Part shown: piece by piece, positions 44,287 to 51,675 of the stretch
How positions within the stretch are numbered: position 1 is the first letter of the stretch
Layout of the letters: every line of letters starts with the position of its first letter
DNA from: an uncultured Eubacteriales bacterium
GTDB taxonomy: Bacteria; Bacillota; Clostridia; Christensenellales; Aristaeellaceae
Reading direction: 5' to 3'
NCBI GenBank assembly: GCA_902761755.1
Contig: CACWLP010000004.1
Span: forward strand, 82,433 to 137,680
DNA: 55,248 nucleotides
Notes under the pieces: generated by a model
What the model saw: the letters and a program-made list of their open reading frames with translations, nothing else
Told to the model about the DNA's origin: nothing
Database searches by the model: none
Program-made: the position numbers and the translations under genes

Positions 44287-44337
44287 ACCCCTCTCATGAT
44301 CGGCGAAGACTCGCCTTTATTCTGCTCTGATAAATAC

Positions 44338-44366
44338 AGTATATCATATATCCCGCCGCAAAACAA
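44338..44366 (-). promoter_or_regulatory. Promoter of the GPH-transporter operon
   Basis: On the minus strand TTGTTT (44366-44361), 17-base spacer, TATACT (44343-44338) with an extended TGA before it. It lies directly behind the terminator at 44369-44401. Confidence 0.65.
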
Positions 44367-44368
44367 GC

Positions 44369-44401
44369 AAAAAATGGACGATCTTTGAACAGATCGTCCA
44401 T
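44369..44401 (-). terminator. Terminator behind repeat copy B (end of the era transcript)
   Basis: Perfect 11-bp stem ATGGACGATCT/AGATCGTCCAT with a 6-base loop, followed on the minus strand by six T (44374-44369). A transcript leaving era would pass through repeat copy B and stop here. Confidence 0.85.
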
Positions 44402-44432
44402 TGCATGGCGTCAATTTTGTCGACTCCTTTAG

Positions 44433-44652
44433 TCTATCGAAAAACCAAGGGGATGCATTGAAGGGGCCGCAGCCCCTTCGATTTTCATCCGCAGGCGGCG
44501 GCATGTACGTCGCCGAGGAGCAAATGAAATTTGCTTCCGCTATCAATTTCTGGCCGCAAAATGAGCGTTTTCGCTGGCGAAAATGCCATTTTGCAAGAAA
44601 ATCCTTTCTTCCGCTTTTTTCGCAAGGTGTCGAAAACTCTATTTTCGACACC
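44433..44652 (-). repeat. Intergenic hairpin repeat, copy B (complete)
   Basis: Complete copy that begins four bases behind the era stop. In minus order: HP5 GGTGTCGAAAA/TTTTCGACACC (44652-44626), HP4 with base stem GCAAAATG/CATTTTGC and tip CGTTTTCG/CGAAAATG (44594-44556), HP3 AGCAAAT/ATTTGCT (44535-44519), HP2 GGCGGCG/CGTCGCC (44514-44494), HP1 GAAGGGGC/GCCCCTTC (44479-44460) with a cUGCGg loop in minus sense, then the box reading TCGATAGACT in minus sense. The first 90 bases match copy A closely and the core matches copy C. Confidence 0.85.
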
Positions 44653-44656
44653 CTGT

Positions 44657-45556
44657 TTACCGGTTCTGCACGTACCCCAGGGTTTTCAGGTCCTCGGCGC
44701 TGTCCCGCCAGCCGGGGCGCACCTTCACCCACAGCTGCAGGTTCACATGGGTATCCAGCAGCCGTTCGATATCCGCCCGGGCCTCCGCGCCGATCTTCTG
44801 CAGCATGGCGCCCTTTTTGCCGATGATGATGCCCTTGTGGGACGCCCGTTCGCAGTAGATGGTGGCGTCGATCTCGGTAAAATGATCGTTGATTTTCTTT
44901 ACCGCCATCATTTCCACGCCGATGCCGTGGGGCACCTCGTCCCTTAGGTTCCGCAGGGCCTTTTCCCGGATCAGTTCGGCGCAGATGTCCCTTTCCGGCT
45001 GATCGGTGAGCATATCGTCAGGGAAATACTTGGGGCCCTCCGGCAGATGGGCGGTCAGCTCCTTTTTCAGCTGCTCCACCCCATCCCCGGTGCGGGCGCT
45101 GACGGGGATGATGCCGTCGTATTTGCAGTCCTTGAAAGAATCAATGATCCCCAGCAGAGCCTGGGGCTCCACCAGGTCGATCTTGTTGAGCACCAGCAGC
45201 CTGTACACCTTTTTCCGGCTCATTTCCTCCACGATGGCGCGGTCGTGGGGCCCGATGGCGGTGACGTCCACCAGCACCAGCAGGGCGTCGATGCCCTCCA
45301 TGGCTTCCTCGATGGACTGCACCATGTATTCCCCCAGCTTCGTCCGGGGCCGGTGGATCCCCGGCGTGTCCACAAAGACGATCTGGCAGTTTTCGCCGCC
45401 CATCACGCCCATCACCCGGCTGCGGGTGGTCTGGGGCCGGCTGGAGGTGATGGCCACCTTTTCCCCCACCAAAGTATTCAGCAGGGTGGATTTCCCCACG
45501 TTGGGCCGCCCCACGATGGTGGCGAAGCCCGAGCGGAACGCTTGCTTGTCCGTCAT
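44657..45556 (-). CDS. era: GTPase Era
   Basis: 299 residues. Era binds 16S rRNA and helps 30S assembly. GTPase motifs GRPNVGKST (G1), DTPG (G3) and NKIDL (G4); C-terminal KH domain with the family signature IIGKKGAMLQKIG. The start at 45556 follows GGAAAGGGA and is four bases after the ybeY-cdd fusion. This gene order is the standard Firmicute cluster. Confidence 0.98.
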   Translation of the reverse strand: MTDKQAFRSGFATIVGRPNVGKSTLLNTLVGEKVAITSSRPQTTRSRVMGVMGGENCQIVFVDTPGIHRPRTKLGEYMVQSIEEAMEGIDALLVLVDVTAIGPHDRAIVEEMSRKKVYRLLVLNKIDLVEPQALLGIIDSFKDCKYDGIIPVSARTGDGVEQLKKELTAHLPEGPKYFPDDMLTDQPERDICAELIREKALRNLRDEVPHGIGVEMMAVKKINDHFTEIDATIYCERASHKGIIIGKKGAMLQKIGAEARADIERLLDTHVNLQLWVKVRPGWRDSAEDLKTLGYVQNR

Positions 45557-45560
45557 TTTT

Positions 45561-46463
45561 TCATTCCCTTTCCTGCAGGATCTCCGTCATGCCGCTGGCG
45601 GGGCCGAAGCCATGGGGCAGCAAATCGGACAGGAGCGCCGCTTCTTTCTTGTCTTCCCAGCCCACGATCACCCGCAGGTCCGGCGCGAATTCATACAGCG
45701 CCTGGCGGCATACGCCGCAGGGCCAGGCCATCGCTTTTTCCGCGGTGATGGCGATGGCAATAAACTCCCTTTCCCCCTCGCTGACCGCCTTGAACAGCGC
45801 CGTGCGTTCGGCGCAGTTGGAGACGCCATAGGAGGCGTTTTCGATGTTGCAGCCCGTATAGATCTTCCCATCCCGGCACAGCAGCGCCGCGCCCACCTTG
45901 AAGTGGGAATAGGGGGAATAGGAAAAGGCCATCGCTTCCCGGGCCTTCTCGATCAGCTCTTCGTCGGTCACCCGGCTGATCCCGGCGTGCCGAAGTGCTT
46001 TTTCTTCCATATCGCGCATCCTCTCTTTATCTTTTTCGTTCATATGATCGTATCCCATCAGGTGAAACAGGGCGTGGGCGGTCAGGTACGCCAGCTCCCG
46101 GTTCAGGCTGTGGCCGTATTCCTCCGCCTGCTCCCGGGCGCGCTCCAGGGAGATCACGATGTCCCCCAGAAAGCAGCGCCCCGTTTCGTCCATTTCCCTT
46201 TTCAGCCTGTCCTGCCGCTTGCCCAGGGTGCATCCTGGGTCCGCGTTCACGGAAGGGAAGGACAGCACGTCCGTGGCCCGGTCCACGCCGCGGTATTCCC
46301 GGTTGATTTCCCGGATTTCCGCATTGCCGGTCACCCGCACCTGGGCATAGGCCGGCAGGGTGATCCCTTCCGCCCGGACGCAGCAGGCGGCCACCCGCAG
46401 CAGCATTTCCTCCGCTCCCGGCAGCGCCTCCGCTTCCCATTCGAACGTCAGCAGCCCGCTCAT
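45561..46463 (-). CDS. Fusion of endoribonuclease YbeY and cytidine deaminase
   Basis: 300 residues in one frame. Residues about 1-165 are YbeY, the metal-dependent RNase for 16S rRNA 3' maturation: REINREYRGVDRATDVLSFP and the zinc motif HALFHLMGYDH. Residues about 168-296 are a homotetrameric cytidine deaminase: YSPYSHFKVGAALL, CNIENASYGVSNCAERTA with the zinc Cys and catalytic Glu, and PCGVCRQ with the other two Cys. In most Firmicutes ybeY, dgkA and cdd are separate genes at this place; here dgkA is gone and ybeY is joined to cdd. Both active sites look intact. The start overlaps the pgpH stop (ATGA). Confidence 0.94.
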   Translation of the reverse strand: MSGLLTFEWEAEALPGAEEMLLRVAACCVRAEGITLPAYAQVRVTGNAEIREINREYRGVDRATDVLSFPSVNADPGCTLGKRQDRLKREMDETGRCFLGDIVISLERAREQAEEYGHSLNRELAYLTAHALFHLMGYDHMNEKDKERMRDMEEKALRHAGISRVTDEELIEKAREAMAFSYSPYSHFKVGAALLCRDGKIYTGCNIENASYGVSNCAERTALFKAVSEGEREFIAIAITAEKAMAWPCGVCRQALYEFAPDLRVIVGWEDKKEAALLSDLLPHGFGPASGMTEILQERE

Positions 46464-48856
46464 GGCTTTTCCTCTTGTCCGCCGTCCTCCTTTTTGGGCA
46501 GCGGCTCGATGTTCACCAAGGTGTCGATGGCGACGGGCGTCACCGTGGGCGGCGGCGCCACGGTGCGCACTTCCGGCGCGGCCTCCAGCGTCACGGTGGG
46601 CATCGCCTCCCGGGGCGCCAGCTCCACCTTGGGCAGCTTGCTTCCTTCGGGCGTCACGATGGTCACGGCGTCTTCCCTTTCCATTTCCATTTCCGCCGCT
46701 TCCATCTGGTCCTGCCTGGCCTGCTGCTTTACTTCATCCAGGTCCGGGTATTCGATCCGTTCGTGGAACACCCCCGCCAGCACCTGGGTGGCGGCGGCGC
46801 AGATCTTGTCGATGTCCCGCAGCGTCAGGGGGCTGTCGCTGAGCTGGCCGTCCTCCAGCTTGCCCCGCACCAGCTTGACGATGAATTCCTCGATCCCTTC
46901 GGTGGTGGGGTTTTTCATGGTGCGTACGGCGGCCTCGATGGTATCGCACAGCATAATGATGGCCCCCTCCTTGCTCCTGGGAGGATGCCCATCGTAACGG
47001 AAAGCGTCTATGTCCACCGGCTTGCCGTCCGCCATCTGCAGCGCCTTATGATAGAAGAACATGACGGGGGTATTGCCGTGGTGCTCGCCGATAATGTCCT
47101 GCACAGCCCGGGGCAGCCGGTATTGCTTGGCCATGGCCACGCCGTCCCGGGTATGGGCGGTGAGGATCGCGGCGGATACGTAAGGATCGGTATGATCGTG
47201 GGCGTTGATGCCGCCCATCTGGTTTTCCGCAAAGAAGGAAGGCCGCTTCAGCTTGCCGATATCGTGATAATACCCGCCCACCCGGGCCAGCAGCGGATTG
47301 GCGTTGATCGCCTCCGCCGCGGCTTCGGCCAGGCTGGCCACGATAGTGCTGTGGTGATAGGTGCCCGGCGCTTCCAGAAGCAGCCGGCGCAGCAGCGGCT
47401 GATTGGGATTGCTCAGCTCCATCAGCTTCATGGGGGTCGCCAGGTTGAAGATCATTTCCAGCAGCGGCTGGAACCCGACGCACAGAAGCGTGCCCACCAG
47501 CGTGCCGCCGGCGCGCCAGGCGGCGCTGATCAGCGCCCCGTTGAGGGATTTGGCCGTCATCAGGCCCAGGGCGATCATCACCGCCGCATCCGTCGCCGCC
47601 GCCGTCAGGCCGGACAGCAGCATCCACAGCCTGCCGGCCTTCCGGCTGGTCATCAGGGCCGCCACCGTGCCGGAAATCAGGCCGCAGACCATCAGCACGG
47701 CCATTTTTTCCGCGTATTCATCGCTGCCGCCGGCGCACAGCGCCGCCACCAGGATGGTCAGCGCCGTATTGCACACCAGCGCGGGCCTGAGCCCCAGCAG
47801 CGCGGTGCACAGCAGCGCGCAGAGCACCATGGGCGCCATGTAGGCGTTCACCAGCCGGGCCAGCACGCTCAAGAGCAGCACCAGCGTCAGGATCACAAAC
47901 ATGAGGATCGTCCGGTCCGTATCCGACAGCACCTGATCCTGCTGCAGGTTTTTCAGCCGCCACAGCATGGCCGCCATCGTCAGGATCACCAGCAGCGCCG
48001 CGCCCAGATACGTGGTCATATCCAGGCCCCCGTTGGTCAGCAGGCCCAGGCTGGAAAGCATGTCCAGCTGCCCGGCGGTGATTTCTTCATCCCGGTTCAC
48101 AATGACCTGCCCCTGCTTGTAGATCACCGGCTCCACCGCGTCCCGGGCCGCCTGGCGCGCGGCTTCCGTGGCCTCCTGGTCAATCAGGATATTGGCCCGG
48201 ACGCAGGCGTTGAGCACCGGGCGGATCACCCATTCGGTGAGGGTCCTGAAATCGTTGCCGTAGCTGATGACCTGGTAAACGGCGGCCACCGTCTCGGCTT
48301 CTTTCCCTTCCTTCACGCCCTGCTGCATAAACAGCTGCAGGTTCTGATAGGTCAGGGCATAGGCTTTTTCCAGGTCGGCGGCGTTGCTGTGCAGCAGCGC
48401 CGTGATCTGGGGATCGTTCAGCGTCACCAGCGTCAGCAGCTCCCGTGCGTTCTGCTTTTCCTGTTTGGAATACATCCGGGTGGCGCTCTGGCCGGGGAGG
48501 GTGTCGCCGTAATAAATCACGCTGCGCAGCTGGGTGAAGATCTCGTCCAGGTCGGCGAGCACCGCTTCCGTGATTTCGTCGTCCTGATCCTGATATTTGG
48601 TTTCCCGGGCGGCGGCTTCATCCTGCAGCTTCCGGGTGGTGTTTTCATCCACCACGTCCTTGGTGGCGGCGATGGTGGCGGGCGACGGCTCGCCGAGCTG
48701 CAGATTATACCGGGCCGGAATGATGGCCGCCACGAACACAGCCAGGATCACCGCGATCCCCGCCATGCACAGCAGCATCCGCGCCGTCAGGGAGGATTTC
48801 AGGTATTCGCTGAAGCTCTTCCTTTTTCTGCCCGGTCCGTCATTTTGCCGCTTCAC
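46460..48856 (-). CDS. pgpH: 7TM-HD phosphohydrolase, c-di-AMP phosphodiesterase PgpH type
   Basis: 798 residues. PgpH-type proteins hydrolyse c-di-AMP with a cytoplasmic HD domain. The order is: membrane helix, an extracytoplasmic 7TMR-HDED domain (about 40-285), six or seven membrane spans (about 285-480) and the HD domain with GTYHHS, YYHDIGKLKRP and GEHHGN (about 495-690). After the HD domain is an acidic, Pro/Thr-rich tail of about 100 residues that ordinary PgpH proteins lack. Start overlaps the phoH stop (ATGA). Its place between phoH and ybeY is conserved across Firmicutes. Confidence 0.94.
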   Translation of the reverse strand: MKRQNDGPGRKRKSFSEYLKSSLTARMLLCMAGIAVILAVFVAAIIPARYNLQLGEPSPATIAATKDVVDENTTRKLQDEAAARETKYQDQDDEITEAVLADLDEIFTQLRSVIYYGDTLPGQSATRMYSKQEKQNARELLTLVTLNDPQITALLHSNAADLEKAYALTYQNLQLFMQQGVKEGKEAETVAAVYQVISYGNDFRTLTEWVIRPVLNACVRANILIDQEATEAARQAARDAVEPVIYKQGQVIVNRDEEITAGQLDMLSSLGLLTNGGLDMTTYLGAALLVILTMAAMLWRLKNLQQDQVLSDTDRTILMFVILTLVLLLSVLARLVNAYMAPMVLCALLCTALLGLRPALVCNTALTILVAALCAGGSDEYAEKMAVLMVCGLISGTVAALMTSRKAGRLWMLLSGLTAAATDAAVMIALGLMTAKSLNGALISAAWRAGGTLVGTLLCVGFQPLLEMIFNLATPMKLMELSNPNQPLLRRLLLEAPGTYHHSTIVASLAEAAAEAINANPLLARVGGYYHDIGKLKRPSFFAENQMGGINAHDHTDPYVSAAILTAHTRDGVAMAKQYRLPRAVQDIIGEHHGNTPVMFFYHKALQMADGKPVDIDAFRYDGHPPRSKEGAIIMLCDTIEAAVRTMKNPTTEGIEEFIVKLVRGKLEDGQLSDSPLTLRDIDKICAAATQVLAGVFHERIEYPDLDEVKQQARQDQMEAAEMEMEREDAVTIVTPEGSKLPKVELAPREAMPTVTLEAAPEVRTVAPPPTVTPVAIDTLVNIEPLPKKEDGGQEEKP

Positions 48857-49839
48857 GGTTCCATCCCTTCCTTCGTTTCATAGGCCTCATATGCCCGCAC
48901 GATCCGCTGCACCAGGTCGTTGCGCACCACGTCCCGGGCGGTCAGCTCCACGATGCTGACCCCGGGAATATCCCGCAGCACGTCGATCGCTTCCACCAGG
49001 CCGCTTTTGCGGCCCTTTGGCAGGTCGATCTGGGAAATATCGCCGGTCACGATGCACCTGCTGCCCGCGCCCATGCGCGTTAAAAACATCTTCATTTGTT
49101 CCGTGGTGGTGTTCTGCGCTTCGTCCAGGATAATAAAGGCGTCCGCCAGGGTGCGGCCCCGCATGAACGCCAGCGGGGCTACCTCCAGGGTGCCGCGCTC
49201 CGTAAGCCGCTGATAGCTTTCCACGCCCATGATCTCATACAGCGCGTCGTACAGCGGCCGCAGATAGGGGTCTACCTTCTGGGTCATGTCCCCCGGCAGG
49301 AAGCCCAGCCTTTCCCCGGCCTCCACCGCCGGGCGGGTCAGCACGATGCGCTCCACTTCCTTGTTTTTCAGCGCCACAACGGCCAGGGCCATGGCCAGGT
49401 AGGTTTTGCCCGTTCCGGCGGGGCCCACCGCCACGGTCAGTTCGTTCTGCCGCACGGCGTTCACGTATTCCCGCTGCCCCAGGGTCTTGCACTGGATGCG
49501 GCGCCCCCGGTGGGTGATGGCCACCACGTCCCCCAGGATCTCCTCCATCTGGTCCAGCTTTCCTTCCCGGGCCAGGGTGACGGCGTAGCGGATGCGGGCG
49601 GCGTCCACGTATTCCCCCCGGCGCAGCATGCCGATCAGCTTTTCGATCACCTGCTCCGCCAGCGCAATATCATTTTCGTCGCCCTGGATGTGCAGCTCCT
49701 GGCCGCGCAGGGCGACGGAAACGTTCAGCTCCTGCTCCAGCGCCGCCATGTTCCGGTCGTTCATGCCGAAGAGGGAAAGATAGGTTTCCATATTTTCAAG
49801 TGTCAGCTGCAAAAATAAGTGCATCTCCTTCAGTGTCAT
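48853..49839 (-). CDS. phoH: PhoH-like P-loop ATPase
   Basis: 328 residues. Walker A motif GPAGTGKT, Walker B ADAFIILDEAQN and the C-terminal sequence GRKSGLVEAIDVL with ARDVVRNDLVQ fit the PhoH ATPases of the ybeY cluster, thought to be RNA helicases or nucleases acting with YbeY in RNA processing. Its stop overlaps the PgpH start (ATGA). A poor ribosome-binding site precedes the ATG at 49839, but coupling to yqfD 18 bases away is possible. Confidence 0.95.
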   Translation of the reverse strand: MTLKEMHLFLQLTLENMETYLSLFGMNDRNMAALEQELNVSVALRGQELHIQGDENDIALAEQVIEKLIGMLRRGEYVDAARIRYAVTLAREGKLDQMEEILGDVVAITHRGRRIQCKTLGQREYVNAVRQNELTVAVGPAGTGKTYLAMALAVVALKNKEVERIVLTRPAVEAGERLGFLPGDMTQKVDPYLRPLYDALYEIMGVESYQRLTERGTLEVAPLAFMRGRTLADAFIILDEAQNTTTEQMKMFLTRMGAGSRCIVTGDISQIDLPKGRKSGLVEAIDVLRDIPGVSIVELTARDVVRNDLVQRIVRAYEAYETKEGMEP

Positions 49840-49857
49840 TGCGGACGCCCCGCCGCT

Positions 49858-51003
49858 TTATCTTTTCACGAAACGCCCGATATCCCGCCGGACTTCGGCC
49901 ACCGCCTCGGCCCGTACAGCATCCCCTTCTATCATACTGAAATTGATCCATTTGTCAACTGTTTCATCCCCGGAAAGGGCTTCCGTCAGCAGCCGCATGG
50001 CCGCTGCGGCGCATTCCCGTTTCGTTTCCTCCGCGTCCCGGGGCGTCCTTTCCGCCGACGCCTCCCAATACGTTTCCCTCCGCAGCCGCACCGGCGCCCA
50101 TGCGCCGCCAAGGGGCAGCGTTTCCGTTTCCAGATCCCAGGTAAGATACGACGGCTGTTCCCTGGGGCTCCAGGAAAGGAACGGCGTTTCGATCACCCAC
50201 CTGCCCTCTCGCCTTCCGGTGGGCGACGTTTTTTCCTCCCACAGCGGCATTTGGCACCGCGCCGCGACCCAGACCCGGGCGACGGCCTCGCCCCGGGCCT
50301 TCACGGGATGCATTCCGCCGTCCCGTCCCCTCTCCTCTCCCCGGATCAGCACCTGACCGGCGCGCACCAGATCCCCCGCCTTTGCGGCGGGCGTGCCGGC
50401 ATATACCGTCAGCCGCAGCAGGATCCCGTCCTCCGCGGCCACCACGTCCCCGTTTTCCCCGCGGGTTTCCACCTGCGGCGCGCGCACCCCTTCATCCAGC
50501 AGGATGCGCAGCGTCACCCCGGCCCATTCCGTCCGCACCCATTGCACCGCGGGCCAGCGCCATTCCATTTCCTCCCGCAGCGCGGATAGATCCACCTCCG
50601 AACGCAATATGCCGGGGCGGATGCCCTTCTCCTCCAGGAAAGTCCGCACATCCGCCCCGTAAGCACCCGCGTTTTCGATCTGCACCCGCCAAACAAAGCG
50701 CAGCGAAAACGCCGTCAGCACGGCTCCCAGCACCGCGCCGGCGGGCAGCCCCCACCGCGCCCGAAAAAACCGCAGCCACCGCAGCCATCCCACGGGGCGG
50801 GCCTCCCCCGTTTCGTACCCCTTCTCCCGGGCCAGGGCCGACAACGTCACGCAGTCTTTTTCCCCGCAGGTGATCTCCGCCGTCCGGCTGCCTTTCCTCA
50901 CCACCCGCATCAGGCGGATCTTCCGTTTCCCCGCTTCGTTCATCAGCCTTTCCAGGTTCAGCCCCCGGACGGTGAAGCGCACGCGTTTGAGCCGCATGTT
51001 CAC
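49858..51003 (-). CDS. yqfD: Sporulation protein YqfD
   Basis: 381 residues. Similar in length and layout to Bacillus YqfD, a protein of the mother cell during sporulation: a cytoplasmic part (1-90), one membrane span (about 88-108) and a large C-terminal domain with VRTEWAGVTLRILLDEG and AGTPAAKAGDLVRAGQVLIRGE, the typical retention of the family. Its start overlaps the yqfC stop (ATGA). Together with yqfC it gives the best evidence that this organism makes endospores. Confidence 0.88.
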   Translation of the reverse strand: MNMRLKRVRFTVRGLNLERLMNEAGKRKIRLMRVVRKGSRTAEITCGEKDCVTLSALAREKGYETGEARPVGWLRWLRFFRARWGLPAGAVLGAVLTAFSLRFVWRVQIENAGAYGADVRTFLEEKGIRPGILRSEVDLSALREEMEWRWPAVQWVRTEWAGVTLRILLDEGVRAPQVETRGENGDVVAAEDGILLRLTVYAGTPAAKAGDLVRAGQVLIRGEERGRDGGMHPVKARGEAVARVWVAARCQMPLWEEKTSPTGRREGRWVIETPFLSWSPREQPSYLTWDLETETLPLGGAWAPVRLRRETYWEASAERTPRDAEETKRECAAAAMRLLTEALSGDETVDKWINFSMIEGDAVRAEAVAEVRRDIGRFVKR

Positions 51004-51251
51004 TGTTCCCCGTCCAGCAGGATCTGATGCACCCGGCCCCGCACGGCCAGGTCCTGCGCGCCGAAAAAGGAAAGGATCATTCCTTCCCCCAGAATGGTCA
51101 CGGTGCCTTTCGGCGTGCGCACCCGGATCTTCTCCGTTTCATATGAAAAAAGGCCGGTATGGCCCTCTATGGTCACTTCATCCCGGCCGTTCACGATGAT
51201 CCTGGGCCGCAGACAGTCCCCGCCAGCGGCGATCCATTCGCCGATCCCCAT
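51000..51251 (-). CDS. yqfC: Sporulation protein YqfC
   Basis: 83 residues from the ATG at 51251, eight bases behind GAGG; two alternative starts lie up to nine bases upstream. The sequence CLRPRIIVNGRDEVTIEGHTGL and RVRTPKGTVTILGEGMILSFFGAQDLAVRG match the YabP/YqfC family of small sporulation proteins. It heads the cluster of yqfD, phoH, pgpH, ybeY-cdd and era. In Bacillus the pair is read by the mother-cell sigma factor SigE; I see no certain SigE promoter here. Confidence 0.88.
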   Translation of the reverse strand: MGIGEWIAAGGDCLRPRIIVNGRDEVTIEGHTGLFSYETEKIRVRTPKGTVTILGEGMILSFFGAQDLAVRGRVHQILLDGEQ

Positions 51252-51289
51252 GCCCATCACCTCGGGGCAGTATATGCGGTTTTTGCGGC

Positions 51290-51322
51290 AAAAAAGAACA
51301 GGGGCGGCTTAAGCGCCGCCCC
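51290..51322 (-). terminator. Terminator of the HPr-like gene
   Basis: On the minus strand GGGGCGGC pairs with GCCGCCCC across a 6-base loop, followed by TGTTC and six T (51295-51290), 18 bases behind the stop at 51341. Confidence 0.85.
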
Positions 51323-51340
51323 CGGGATGCTCCGCACCGG

Positions 51341-51568
51341 TCAGATGGTGAACTGCTGAATATCGGCCACCAGATCGTCGCAGTTGTCGTCATACACGTC
51401 CAGCGTAATGGGCTTGCTCAGATCCAGGGAGAAAATGCCCAGAATGGACTTGGCGTCCACCACATGGCGGCCCGCCCGCAGGTCCACTTCGTAGGGATAC
51501 CGGTTCACCGTATTGACAAACGCCTTGACTTCCTCGGCATAATTCAGCCGGATGGGAATGGATTTCAT
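51341..51568 (-). CDS. HPr-like small protein without the active-site histidine
   Basis: 75 residues from the ATG at 51568, with GAGGAGG nine bases upstream. The C-terminal part, DAKSILGIFSLDL, matches the HPr segment around Ser46 (LKSIMGVMSLGI), and the length and beta-alpha pattern fit. The region that would hold His15 (GIHARPA in Bacillus HPr) reads NYAEEVKAF, so it cannot carry phosphate from enzyme I. It may instead be a regulatory HPr-like protein, comparable to Crh; that is inference. Confidence 0.8.
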   Translation of the reverse strand: MKSIPIRLNYAEEVKAFVNTVNRYPYEVDLRAGRHVVDAKSILGIFSLDLSKPITLDVYDDNCDDLVADIQQFTI

Positions 51569-51594
51569 CTTCGCGCACCTCCTCAATTACGGCT

Positions 51595-51623
51595 ATTATA
51601 CCGCATCGATTGCCCGTTTGCAA
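51595..51623 (-). promoter_or_regulatory. Promoter of the HPr-like gene
   Basis: On the minus strand TTGCAA (51623-51618), 17-base spacer, TATAAT (51600-51595), about 27 bases before the start. Confidence 0.8.
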
Positions 51624-51675
51624 GGGATCGGATGGAAAAATCTTATCGTTTTTTGCCGTTTTTTCAATCGTCGCA

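Noticed and set aside
44626-44652. HP5 of copy B as a simple terminator of era
   Set aside because: Perfect stem, but no T run on either side and the same position in D and E has unrelated stems within the repeat; the real terminator is at 44369-44401.
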